From the NCBI GenBank assembly GCA_964016885.1, contig OZ024745.1, forward strand, positions 48,858,042-48,922,041: DNA of 64,000 nt. The letters are read 5' to 3'. The translations under genes and the position numbers were made by a program. This stretch comes from Eledone cirrhosa (Eukaryota > Mollusca > Cephalopoda > Octopoda > Eledonidae). Shown here one piece after another: positions 55,700 through 64,000 of this stretch (position 1 is the stretch's first letter; the number at the start of each line of letters is the position of its first letter). The notes beneath the pieces were generated by a model. It worked only from the letters and a program-made list of their open reading frames with translations, had not been told where the DNA came from and made no database searches.

Positions 55700-56110
55700 G
55701 AAAGTCTTTGTTTCAGGGACGTACAACCAAACGAATACCCTCCATCAGGTATCTACCATACTGTGAACACCTTACTTCCCTGGGCATGGATACATTGAAA
55801 CTCTGACGTCTGGCAACTGACTTGGTAAACACCCACAAAATCATTAACCATCTTGCCAACAACAACTCTGAGCACCTTTTTGATTTCCATGTGTCTAACA
55901 CTCGTGGGCATGCCTACAAAGTCAGAAAACAGCACAGCTCCCATGACTTTCGGAAACATTTTTTCATGCTCAGAGTTGCTGAAGCATGGAACAAACTACC
56001 TGCATCAGTTGTTAGCTGTCGAGACACTGCATCCTTTAAAACCTCCATGCTTCCTGAGATTCGCCAACCTGATGTCCCTCCCCTCCATTCATGTATTTCA
56101 TGACTCATAC
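55700..56110 (+). mobile_element. CR1/jockey-like LINE C-terminal fragment
   Basis: From 55822 an open stretch reads MVNTHKIINHLANNNSEHLF, SNTRGHAYKVRKQHSSHDF, RKHFFMLRVAEAWNKLPASV and FKTSMLPEIR. The pattern RG...K...R...FF..R....WN.LP..VV is the usual end of CR1/jockey reverse transcriptases. An upstream piece (55715-55810) continues the homology with a stop. 5' truncated. Confidence 0.72.
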
Positions 56111-56864
56111 ACTTCATTTTCTTGACATTTGAACGTTATTCTATGTACTATACATGCACCTTTGATGAGTAGTAGTGCACCTGAGCACTTTACACAATAA
56201 TTTCATTATTATTATAATTATAGGTTTGCATGACACATGGGAGATGTTTCTCTTAATGAATGGTTGGCAGAAATGTGTGAGTGGATATGGTAAATAAGGA
56301 AATTGAAAAGTAGACAATTAAGTTTTGTTAGGAATATATGAGGGATAAAAGTGTTCTGTTGGGGAACATTCTTCGAATAAGAATAGTTACTGATGCAGGA
56401 ACTCATCACTTGGGGAAATGACTGGAATGCTGTTATGTTATGGAGGAGGAAATGAAAGTTAGTGGGGTTACAGACGATAGGGCAAACAGAGCAGCTTGTT
56501 ATGTATGGGCTCTGCAAAGATAACCCCTGTTTTAGCACAGAAAAATGACCTTAAAACATGTTTTTGTTGGTGGTGAGGTCAACTATGTCAAGTTTATCTT
56601 GGTAATTCCAATATGGAAGAATGGTGAGTTGGACATTCTTCACCTGTAGCAGGCCAGTTCTTGTACAAAACAAAGTATGTTATTTTGCGATCTTGTGTGT
56701 TTAGTCTATTCATGGTGACTCATATTCAGGTCAAGGCTGATGTATTAGCCCATGGGTGAGCCCCTAAGCTTTCAGGTATTTCAGAGGCCCCTTCTCTTAC
56801 TGCTATCATCCTACTACAGCAAAAAAAAATTATTGTGCCTCTGGACTTAGCCTTATGAATAAAT

Positions 56865-57055
56865 ATTTCTAATTTAGGCACAAGGCCAACAATTTAGGGG
56901 ACGGAGAAAGTCGATTATATTGACCCCAGTATTTGACTGGTACTTTATTTTATTGACTTCAGTGGGATTTGAACTCAGAACGTAATGAGTCATAATTAAA
57001 TACCACAAAACATTTTGTCCAATGCTCTAACAATTCTGACAATCCACTGCCTTTA
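56865..57055 (-). mobile_element. SINE-C copy
   Basis: ATTTCTAATTTAGGCACAAG, TCGATTATATTGACCCCAGT and an inverted B box GATTTGAACTCAGAACG. The core has lost the AAGGATGAAAGGC block. Confidence 0.7.
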
Positions 57056-57085
57056 AAGATAATACAGGCAGGATTCAGATATAAT

Positions 57086-57245
57086 TGTTTCTACTTTAGG
57101 CACAAGGCCAGCAATTACCCAGAGTACATTACTGGTACTTTATTTTATCGACCCCGTAAGGATGAAAGGCAAAGTCAACCTCGGCGGGATTTGAACTCAG
57201 ATCGTAAAGGGACGTAACTATGCTGGAAAGCATGGCGTCCGACCC
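57086..57245 (-). mobile_element. SINE-C copy with 12-bp target duplication
   Basis: Flanked by TTCAGATATAAT at 57074-57085 and 57246-57257. The head stops at GGCGTCCGACC, so the 5' end is slightly truncated. Confidence 0.85.
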
Positions 57246-57599
57246 TTCAGATATAATGTGTGTTGCTTTTATGCTGCTGTTTGTAATATCTTAAACTGGA
57301 TAATGTATTTGCAAATGGTGCATTGGTATTTAGTTTTACAATCGTATTGAATTGGTAGCAGTGTTTGAGCTAATTCTTCTGAGGTTTTGTGTATTTTCTT
57401 CTTGCCTATTATGGCCAGTGGTCAGTTATAATTTCAATATGCTTATAGTGAGGATGTGATCTTTAGTTTGGTCAGAGCTTTGTTCAAGTCTCTTGTCTTG
57501 AATAAGTGCAGAAAGTACACTTCAGAACTTCAGGCAGTTACTATTTATATTACATTTTATGCTGTGTGTGCACATGTATGTATATACATACAGGATTCA

Positions 57600-57709
57600 A
57601 AATCAAAGATGGATGAGTTGCGTAACGTCAAGTGGTTTTCCTACTATTACATCATGGTTAACTATACGGAATGACTAGTTCTATCCAGTGGTGAACCACC
57701 AAATTACAA

Positions 57710-57742
<33 letters not shown>
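57600..57742 (+). repeat. LINE 3' tail, second copy, ending in (TA)n
   Basis: GATGAGTTGCGTAACGTCAA to TCTATCCAGTGGTGAACCAC, then (TA)14. It aligns along its whole length with 44165-44285. Confidence 0.6.
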
Positions 57743-57744
<2 letters not shown>

Positions 57745-57903
57745 GATAACAAATTATCATTATTGGTAATCCAGTTAGAGGTTGTGAGTACTCTGTACTA
57801 TGGATAGTTTTAACGTACAGCGTTGTTTGACTCAACAAGAGGTTTCCTTAGTTAGGTGGTGAGTTCACGGGAATTCCTATGCAGGTTAATCTTGGAGTAA
57901 TAA

Positions 57904-58298
57904 TAGTGAAAGAGTGAAGAATAACATGGTCAACAGTACAAAATGGGTTTTATTTACAGTATTAACAATTGTTTCATTGATTAGGATGTCTAAAGGTTGC
58001 TAATCACTCGAAGTTGTGTCACTCAACCTTCAGTACAGTGTATGCCTAATCAAATCATCGGAATAACTGACAAAATTACACTCAATGTTTGTTTTTATAC
58101 TACGGAGAATTCAAACACGAGTGTAATTTTGTCAGTCATTCCGATGATTTGATTAGGCATACACTGTATTGAAGGTTGAGTGACACAACTTCGAGTGATT
58201 AGCAACCTTTAGACATCCTAATCAATGAAACAATTGTTAATACTGTAAATAAAACCCTTTCTGTACTGTTCACCATGTTATTCTTCACTCCTTCACTA
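57904..58298. mobile_element. Long near-perfect foldback (arms about 188 bases, loop about 20)
   Basis: The left arm 57904-58092 and right arm 58113-58298 are reverse complements with only scattered mismatches, from TAGTGAA(A/G)GAGTGAAG at the outside to GTGTAATTTTGTCAGT/ACTGACAAAATTACAC near the loop. The right arm abuts (TA)n and the Helitron at 58307. No coding capacity. Confidence 0.88.
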
Positions 58299-58306
58299 TA
58301 TATATA

Positions 58307-58822
58307 TCTATATTATAAAGCTGACAGCCGTATGTATGTAACAAACTTTTTGCTAAACGGCTGGACCAAACAGCACCAAATTTGCACCATAGATGTAACT
58401 TTTTCCAAGAAAGTGAGGGTATTTTTGTCTTCTAAATTGCATTAAAAGATTAAAGATATTTTATCGTTTATTTAAATATTCACTTCTTTAAAATTTTCAA
58501 ATGTCAACACTTCCGGTTATACGACATTCCCCTCTCTTTCTTAGTCTGTCGTTTTAGATAGATACATAGCTATAACGTCGCACCCTTATAATATTTCTCT
58601 GTATGTCTGGCTGTCTGCATTAGATACATAGCTATAACATCGCATGCTTATAATATCTGTCTGTCTTCACAAACCAAAGTATCGTCTTCCTGTTTTTCTT
58701 CGGTTGCAACGTTTTTCGAAATATTTACTTCTGCGTTCACAGATTGATTTTTTTTAGTTTCAGAAGATCCCGTTAAGGGTGAAAGCAGCGATTCTTTGCT
58801 TAAACTTTAATCTGTTATTTTA

Positions 58823-58865
<43 letters not shown>

Positions 58866-59599
58866 TATATCCAGAATCAGTAGAGGAGCTAGAGAATAAA
58901 TTCTGGCTATGGAAACAGCAGTTGGAAGCAAGAGGACTGAGAGTGAACCTAGCTAAGACAAAAGTGTTGATGAGTAGAAAAGAGGACAAAACTCTGATTC
59001 CGTCAGGGAAATGGCCATGTTCGATATGCAGAAAAGGAACTGGCATAAATTCTATAAAATGCACACAATGCAGATCCTGGGTACACAAGAGATGTGGCGG
59101 GATAGCAGGCAAACTAACAGGTAGGGAGAGATATGTATGTAGTAGATGTACAGGGAAATTAGACAGAAGTCGCATTGATAGACACATTTTTCAAATGCAG
59201 GCGAGCGCTATAGAAGTGGTGGATAGCTTCCGGTACCTTCATCTTTGCTCCCGAGGGCTGAACAAAAAATATTGTATACTCTGAGGCTCTAACAATGTAA
59301 TTTATGTATTTTCTGTTACTTGGAATTTCTATTATGGTTGTACAAATTATTGTAAAGTTTGTTAAAAAATGTGTTCTCTGTTCAGCCTTTATTGTTGTAA
59401 CTATCAATTTTCTTTAATGTATTGGCTGCTGAACTGGGGAATCCTAAAAACTATTCAAACCCAACATCAGAGTCCGTTAACCCCGCCACCTCTGACTTGA
59501 GAGGGTGTGCGGTATCTTTGCACTGGAGTCGAGGGGGGAATTTTGAAAAGATAAAATGCCAGTATACCGAGCCGTGCGCCAGCCGGACGGGCCAGCTAG
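58307..59599 (+). mobile_element. Non-autonomous Helitron, 1,293 bp, carrying a LINE-A fragment
   Basis: Starts TCTATATTATAAAGCTGACA and ends GGACGGGCCAGCTAG followed by T. The same ATAACGTCGCACCCTTATAA core motif as in the 11021 element occurs near 58572. The LINE-A fragment 58868-59238 sits after an internal (TA)n at 58823-58870. Confidence 0.75.
58868..59238 (+). mobile_element. LINE-A fragment with PHD-like zinc finger, inside a Helitron
   Basis: The open stretch reads ESVEELENKFWLWKQQLEAR, GLRVNLAKTKVLMSRKEDK, GKWPCSICRKGTGINSIKC, TQCRSWVHKRCGG and RYVCSRCTG, ending AIEVVDSFRYL. The cysteine/histidine pattern C-x2-C-x10-C-x2-C-x4-H-x2-C-x14-C-x2-C is that of a PHD-like C4HC3 finger. It begins after (TA)n and stops abruptly, so only about 370 bases of the LINE were captured. 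Confidence 0.75.
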
Positions 59600-60237
59600 T
59601 ATATATATATCATTATCCTCATCATCCTTTTTATGACCACTTTTCTATGCTTCCACAGGTTGAATGTTTTTTCCACCATAGCCTCTCTCTGCTTGTTGGT
59701 TGTGTTCCTTTGTCATTGTTTTTGTGAGGTTCAGCATTTTGAGAGCCATTCTCACCTCCTCTACCCAAGTCTTCATTTGTCTTTTATCTCTTGTCACTGT
59801 ACCTTTTACCTCTTTCACCATCACCCATTTATCTGTCTTCCTATTTTTCATATCAACCATCATTCTACATTGATAACCATTGCCCTATCACCCTTGCCAC
59901 TGCTGGCCATTATCCTCTTTTCCAACCCCCATATATCTGTCCCCCTGTGTCACCCTTCTCTGCTATTCATTCCTTAATCTCTATTCCTCACTCTTCTACC
60001 AACAACCAGTATCTAGCCACATAGCTTTGTCTTCTCCACCACATTTATAGCCATATGTGTTTACCTTAGCCATCAGAACCCTCCTATCTCCATTTTTGAA
60101 ACAAGACAGCCCCTCTAATATCTTCCTTTGTCACCAACCATCATCTATTCTCACCCTTGATCTGGCTCATCTTGAAACAAGGCACCTTATGATGTTGATA
60201 TGATGATGTATGAATATATGTATATGTAGCTGTGTCA
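59600..60237. other. Pyrimidine-rich repeat-like region
   Basis: Begins ATCCTCATCATCCTTTTTAT and continues rich in C and T to about 60180. The open frames here are composition artefacts. It resembles another interspersed repeat tail, but I cannot name the family. Confidence 0.4.
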
Positions 60238-61846
60238 TCATCATTATCATCATTGTTTAACGTCCATTTTCCATGCTAGCATGGTCTGGACGGGAATTGT
60301 CCCACTTGAGGCAAGATTGGTTGTCTTGCTCAGGACTGTCTGGCGGGTTTTCTACGGCTGGATGCCCTTCCTAACACCAACCACCTTTACAGTGTGGACT
60401 GGGAGGGTTTTACCGTGTTACCTACACGGCCACATTACAGCGTGGACTGTGTGTTTTTTTGTTGTGACACCTACACGACCTCATTTATTTAGGACTGGAT
60501 GTTGTGGTACCAACATAGCTTTACATCGAAAGGGGTGGTGTAGATGGCGGTGGGGGTAGGGTTAGTGGGACGGGGGTGTATTTTGGTTAAGAGGTGCCTA
60601 CTGACTGTAGGTTTCGCTTTGTACTTAGGCAAGGCGGGTCTTCTGTATTACTACGTAGCGCCAAAGATCTCTGTCCAGTGACATTGTCTTGGAGAGGTGT
60701 GTGAGGTCGGATTTTATCAAGTCGTCCCAGGTTTTTCTGGGTCTGCCTACTCCGTAGCTACCATCTATTTTGATCGCCCTGCACTTTTTTATACAGCTGT
60801 TGTCTTTCATGCGCATCACATGACCATACCAATGTAGTCTTCTCTCGAGTAAACAGCATCTGATCCTTCTTATTCCTAATTTCTCACTTAGTTCATTTAT
60901 GCTTTGCCGTTCGCGTATATTACTATTACACATCCAACGGAGCATGCAAGCTTCGTTCCTCTCCAGTCTGCGTAGATCCTCTGCACACAAGGCCCATGTC
61001 TCACTGCCATGTAACATTGCTGTTCGTATGCAGGTGTCATACAGCCTGCCTTTATTTTTAGAGAGAAACCTTTAGCGGCCAAAAGTGGTATAAGCTCTCT
61101 GAACTTTTTCCATCCCGTTCTGACTCTAGCTACAGTACTTTCAGAGCACCCTCCCCCACTGCTGATTTTGTCACCCAGGTAACAGAAGGTGTCCACTATT
61201 TCTATAGCCCCATCTGGGCAATGGAATGAGCTAGTATCCTGTGGGCACTTGCTGCTACTTATTGCACCAGAGCACCAGCCAAATATAAAATCTATATTCT
61301 TAGTTAGCTTACCTGTGATCCCACTACATCTTTTATGCACCCATACTTTGCATTTGGGACATAAAATGGAGTTTCTGCCTACTCCTTTCCTACACACTGA
61401 GCATGGCCATTTCCCAAATGAGACCAGTGCCCTATTCTCCTTCCTACATATTAGGACTTTAGTCTTAGACAAGTTAACTTTAAGGCCTTTTGATTCTAGG
61501 CCATGCTTCCATGTTTGGAATTTCTTCTCTAGTTCAGCCATTGATTCGGCTATGAGCGTTAGATCATCTGCGTATAGAAGTTCCCATGGGCAGCCGGTCT
61601 TGAACTCCTCCGTTATAGCTTGGAGGGCGATAATAAATAGGAGGGGTCTAAGGACGGAGCCCTGATGAACACCAACTTTTACGCTAAACTCTTCACTATA
61701 TTCGTTGTTAATTCTAACCTTGCTGACTGTTTCTTTATACATGGCTTGTATAGCTCTCACAAGCCATTCATCTACACCTAGTTTTCTAAGAGCTCACCAG
61801 ATAATGGAGCGGGGGACTCTGTCAAAGGCTTTCTCCAGTATGTATA
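60238..61846 (-). mobile_element. LINE-A, best copy: RT core, zinc finger, C-terminus and 3' tail, 5' truncated
   Basis: Read on the minus strand from 61846: [74 protein letters not shown] (catalytic YADD), then KWPCSVCRKGVGRNSILC and PKCKVWVHKRCSGITGKL (zinc finger), LGDKISSGGGCSES and, after a frameshift near 61040, TAMLHGSETWALCAEDLRRL to YGVGRPRKTWDDLIKSDLTH. The 3' UTR leads to the (CAT)n tail at 60238. The 5' half of RT and the endonuclease are absent and the frame is broken at least twice, so it is not autonomous. Confidence 0.88.
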
Positions 61847-62154
61847 TAATAATCAATGTATTCCTTCAGTCTTTCACAAGATGTATGATTTTTCTCACTT
61901 ATGATATGAGAAACATTTTAAGTACTACTGTCTCTCTGAATTTGGTTTAGACTAAGTACACCATATTCCTGTGTGTCATAAGAGGCAACTAAAAAGGTTG
62001 GTATTAGGAAGGGCATTAGGCTGTAAAATATTGCCTGAAAAATTCCCATGTTGATATGAAACCTATTATGAGGTCACAAAACTAACCTAAGCTTTAGTGG
62101 AGAAAATAGTCTTAAAACATATGTTGTTATTATGTTTTACTAATAAAGGTTGAT

Positions 62155-62560
62155 GCATTGGCAGAATCATTAGAGTGTTGGATAAAATGCTTTGTGGTAT
62201 CTGTTCTAGCTCTTTTTATTCAAATTCTGACATTTTTAACTTTGTCTTTTCATCCTTCTGGAGTTGATAAAATAAAGTACTGGGGGCAATTTAAATTGAC
62301 CCCAGTACCCTTCTTCTGAGGCAGTGAATCAACAGAGTTATTAGCACATTGGATAGAAGGCCTTGAAGTATTTGTTCTGGCTCTTTGTGCTCTGAATAAA
62401 ACATCCACTGAGGTTAACTTTGCCTTTCATCATTTTGAGGTTAATAAAAAAGTACCCATCTAGTACTGGTGTTGATTCTTCATCTATATATCTCTCTCAC
62501 CTTCTCTGGAAGTAATCAGCTGTGTTCAGACTTGGAGAGAGCTGAGAGCTCCACCAGGTT
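62155..62560 (+). mobile_element. Two tandem SINE-C-like copies, plus strand
   Basis: 62155-62330 and 62330-62560. Both have a tRNA-like head (TTGGCAGAATCATTAGAGTG; CAACAGAGTTATTAGCACAT) and the CATCCTTCTGGAGTTGATAA or CATCATTTTGAGGTTAATAA core. Confidence 0.6.
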
Positions 62561-62736
62561 TTAAATGCTCAAGAAACATTGCATGTTACGGTGCCCCTAT
62601 GATTCCATTAGCAGTTATGTTGTCCATACATACATAAATACAATCCTTTCCCCTAAATTACTGGCCTTGTACCTTAAGTAGAAACCATATTTTACTAATA
62701 TCAAATTTGTTTTCTTCATATATTTTTTTGTTCTAG

Positions 62737-62845
62737 CCATTTTAGAATTTCAACAATGCCTTCAATGAATTGGACCAAAATTATGAATGCATCTAAATGC
62801 AACATAGAGGATGACTGCGAGGTGTTCTTTGAAATGATCAAATCT
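62737..62845 (+). CDS. Candidate first coding exon of an unidentified gene (30 codons)
   Basis: A good acceptor (TTTTTTTGTTCTAG) is followed by 19 bases, an ATG at 62756 and 30 open codons ending at a consensus donor GTAAGT. The peptide starts MPSMNWTKIMNASKCNIEDD and ends CEVFFEMIKS. Its composition is not repeat-like, and it does not belong to any repeat family seen in the window. I do not recognise the protein. No further exon is visible before 64000, so the gene would continue to the right. It could also be a chance splice-site pair. Confidence 0.45.
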
Positions 62846-62880
62846 GTAAGTTGCCTCATTTCATTTTACTCTTTAATTTG

Positions 62881-63085
62881 TGTGTGTAGCCTAGTGGATA
62901 GCGTGTTGGAGTCTTGATCATAAGGTTGTGGGTTCAATTTGTAAGGTTGTGGGTTCAAAACTGAGTGACACAATGTTTTCACAATAGGACTAGGCCTTTA
63001 TCATTAAAACACCCCAAAATCCTCCTATGAGATGCAATCTTGTAGGTGGTCAGCTAAACCTACATAGGTGGGAGCTGGAAATTTC
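62881..63085 (+). mobile_element. tRNA-derived SINE with duplicated B box
   Basis: Head GTGTAGCCTAGTGGATAGCG, then two tandem copies of the B-box segment AAGGTTGTGGGTTCAA spaced 22 bases apart. The body ends near ACCTACATAGGTGGGAGCTG, also seen at 12215-12235. Confidence 0.65.
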
Positions 63086-63364
63086 ACCTTTATTTTTTAC
63101 TATTTAATTCATTTACTGTGCTGATATACAAGAGATATAGTAGTGGTAATATTTCACAAGAAAAAGCACGCTAGCACTGAAAACGAAAGCCAGATTTAGC
63201 AGAAAGGGATGGGCTTCGCCAGGCTTAAAATGCCCAAGTAACGCCATATGTCAATATTCCACCCCTATGACTCTATCAGGAGTTATGGGACCATATATAC
63301 ATACAGTAATAATTATTTTTTAAAATGTTTATTTAGTTGTATGTAAATGTTTATTTAGTTGTGT

Positions 63365-63830
63365 GTAATAGCACACTTTAAAGTGGTCATGTAGGTGTCA
63401 CGAAAAAAAGCACCCAGCCCACACTGTAAAGGGGTCATGTGGGTGTTGGGACAAAAAGCACCCAGCCTACACTGTAAAGTGGTCGTGTAGGTGTCATGGC
63501 AAAAAGCACCCAGCCCACACTGTAAGGTGGTCATGTGGGTGTTGTGACAAAAAGCACTCAGCCCACACTGTAAAGTGGTCATGTAGGTGTCATGACAAAA
63601 AACACCCAGACCACACTGTAAGGTAGTTATGTAGGAGTCATGACAAAAAGCACGCAGCTCATACTGTAAATATGGTTGGTGTTAGGGAGGGTATCCAGCC
63701 ATAGAAATCTAGCCAGAAACAGTTCTATATGAGCAAGACAAGGTCACCTTACCCAACTTGCCTCAAATGGAACAACCTGTCTAACCCATGCTAGCATGGA
63801 AAGTGGACATTAAATGACAACGATGATGAT
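63365..63830 (+). repeat. LINE-A-type tail with expanded 48-base tandem repeat
   Basis: About six tandem units of 47-48 bases (AAAAAGCACCCAGCCCACAC...GTGGTCATGTAGGTGT) at 63370-63670, then GTTGGTGTTAGGGAGGGTAT and the CTAGCATGGAAAGTGGACAT tail with GATGATGATG. Other copies in the window have one to three units. Confidence 0.8.
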
Positions 63831-64000
63831 GATTATTCTCTATCATAGCAATATTCTTTGATGTCAGTTTAGTTTCATCTTTGTTAGGGTGATTATCTTT
63901 ATAGCAGTTATAAGATTTTTGTATTACACACTGGACTTCAGAATATACCAAGTATATTTTAAAATCCACTTTTATTATTATCCTTCAACTTCTATATCAG

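Noticed and set aside
59633..60024. Open frame of 114 codons rich in Ser, Leu, His and Pro
   Set aside because: Pyrimidine-rich repeat-like DNA, no start context, no known domain, and overlapping open frames on both strands.
60238..61846. LINE-A as an active, autonomous retrotransposon
   Set aside because: The endonuclease and the first half of RT are missing and the frame is broken, so this copy cannot be functional even though YADD is present.
3460..63840. Regularly spaced (CAT)n/(GAT)n motifs as a CRISPR-like or regulatory array
   Set aside because: They are the 3' ends of dispersed LINE/SINE copies in both orientations, with unrelated spacing.

Overview
The window is animal genomic DNA, almost certainly from a cephalopod mollusc and probably an octopus. 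The call rests on A/T-rich non-coding DNA, widely spaced small exons with GT-AG introns, and dense interspersed repeats of types I know from octopus and squid. These include elements ending in (CAT)n followed by GTTTAACGTCC, tRNA-derived SINEs with a TTATCGACCCC core, TTAA-flanked MITEs, Helitrons and RTE-like LINEs. No species was confirmed.

Four host genes are visible. (1) 1-27037, minus strand: the 5' part of BTAF1 (TAF172/Mot1), the Snf2-family ATPase that removes TBP from DNA. Sixteen coding exons join in frame to give residues 1-683. The rest of the HEAT region and the ATPase domain lie beyond the left edge. The first exon carries only 11 coding bases and sits 9.6 kb upstream of exon 2. 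(2) 37889-41801, plus strand: a complete ribosomal protein L28 gene with four coding exons (134 aa), plus a probable non-coding TOP-like first exon near 35.3 kb. (3) 44737-45960, plus strand: an intact single-exon RNF26-like membrane RING E3 ligase of 407 aa. (4) 62737-62845, plus strand: a candidate first coding exon of an unidentified gene that continues to the right. These genes are not an operon or pathway: one acts in transcription, one in translation and one in ER ubiquitination.

Repeats make up most of what lies between. Two RTE-like LINE families are present, all copies broken. One family carries a PHD-like zinc finger between the RT core and the C-terminal region, and its 3' tail recurs at many places, either alone or joined to a tRNA-like SINE head. 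Also present are a CR1/jockey-like LINE relic, several SINE families (some with clear target-site duplications), two Helitrons with clean TC...CTAG ends (one holding a LINE fragment), two hAT-type and several TTAA-type MITEs, and at least six foldback or hairpin elements. Microsatellites of (TA), (CA), (GA) and (TAA) are common.

I found no convincing new multi-gene system. The observations most worth checking are the shared LINE/SINE tail, the zinc-finger LINE, the long foldbacks (57.9-58.3 kb and 34.4-35.0 kb), the SINE copies truncated at the same point, and the 5'-inverted LINE at 0.5-1.0 kb.
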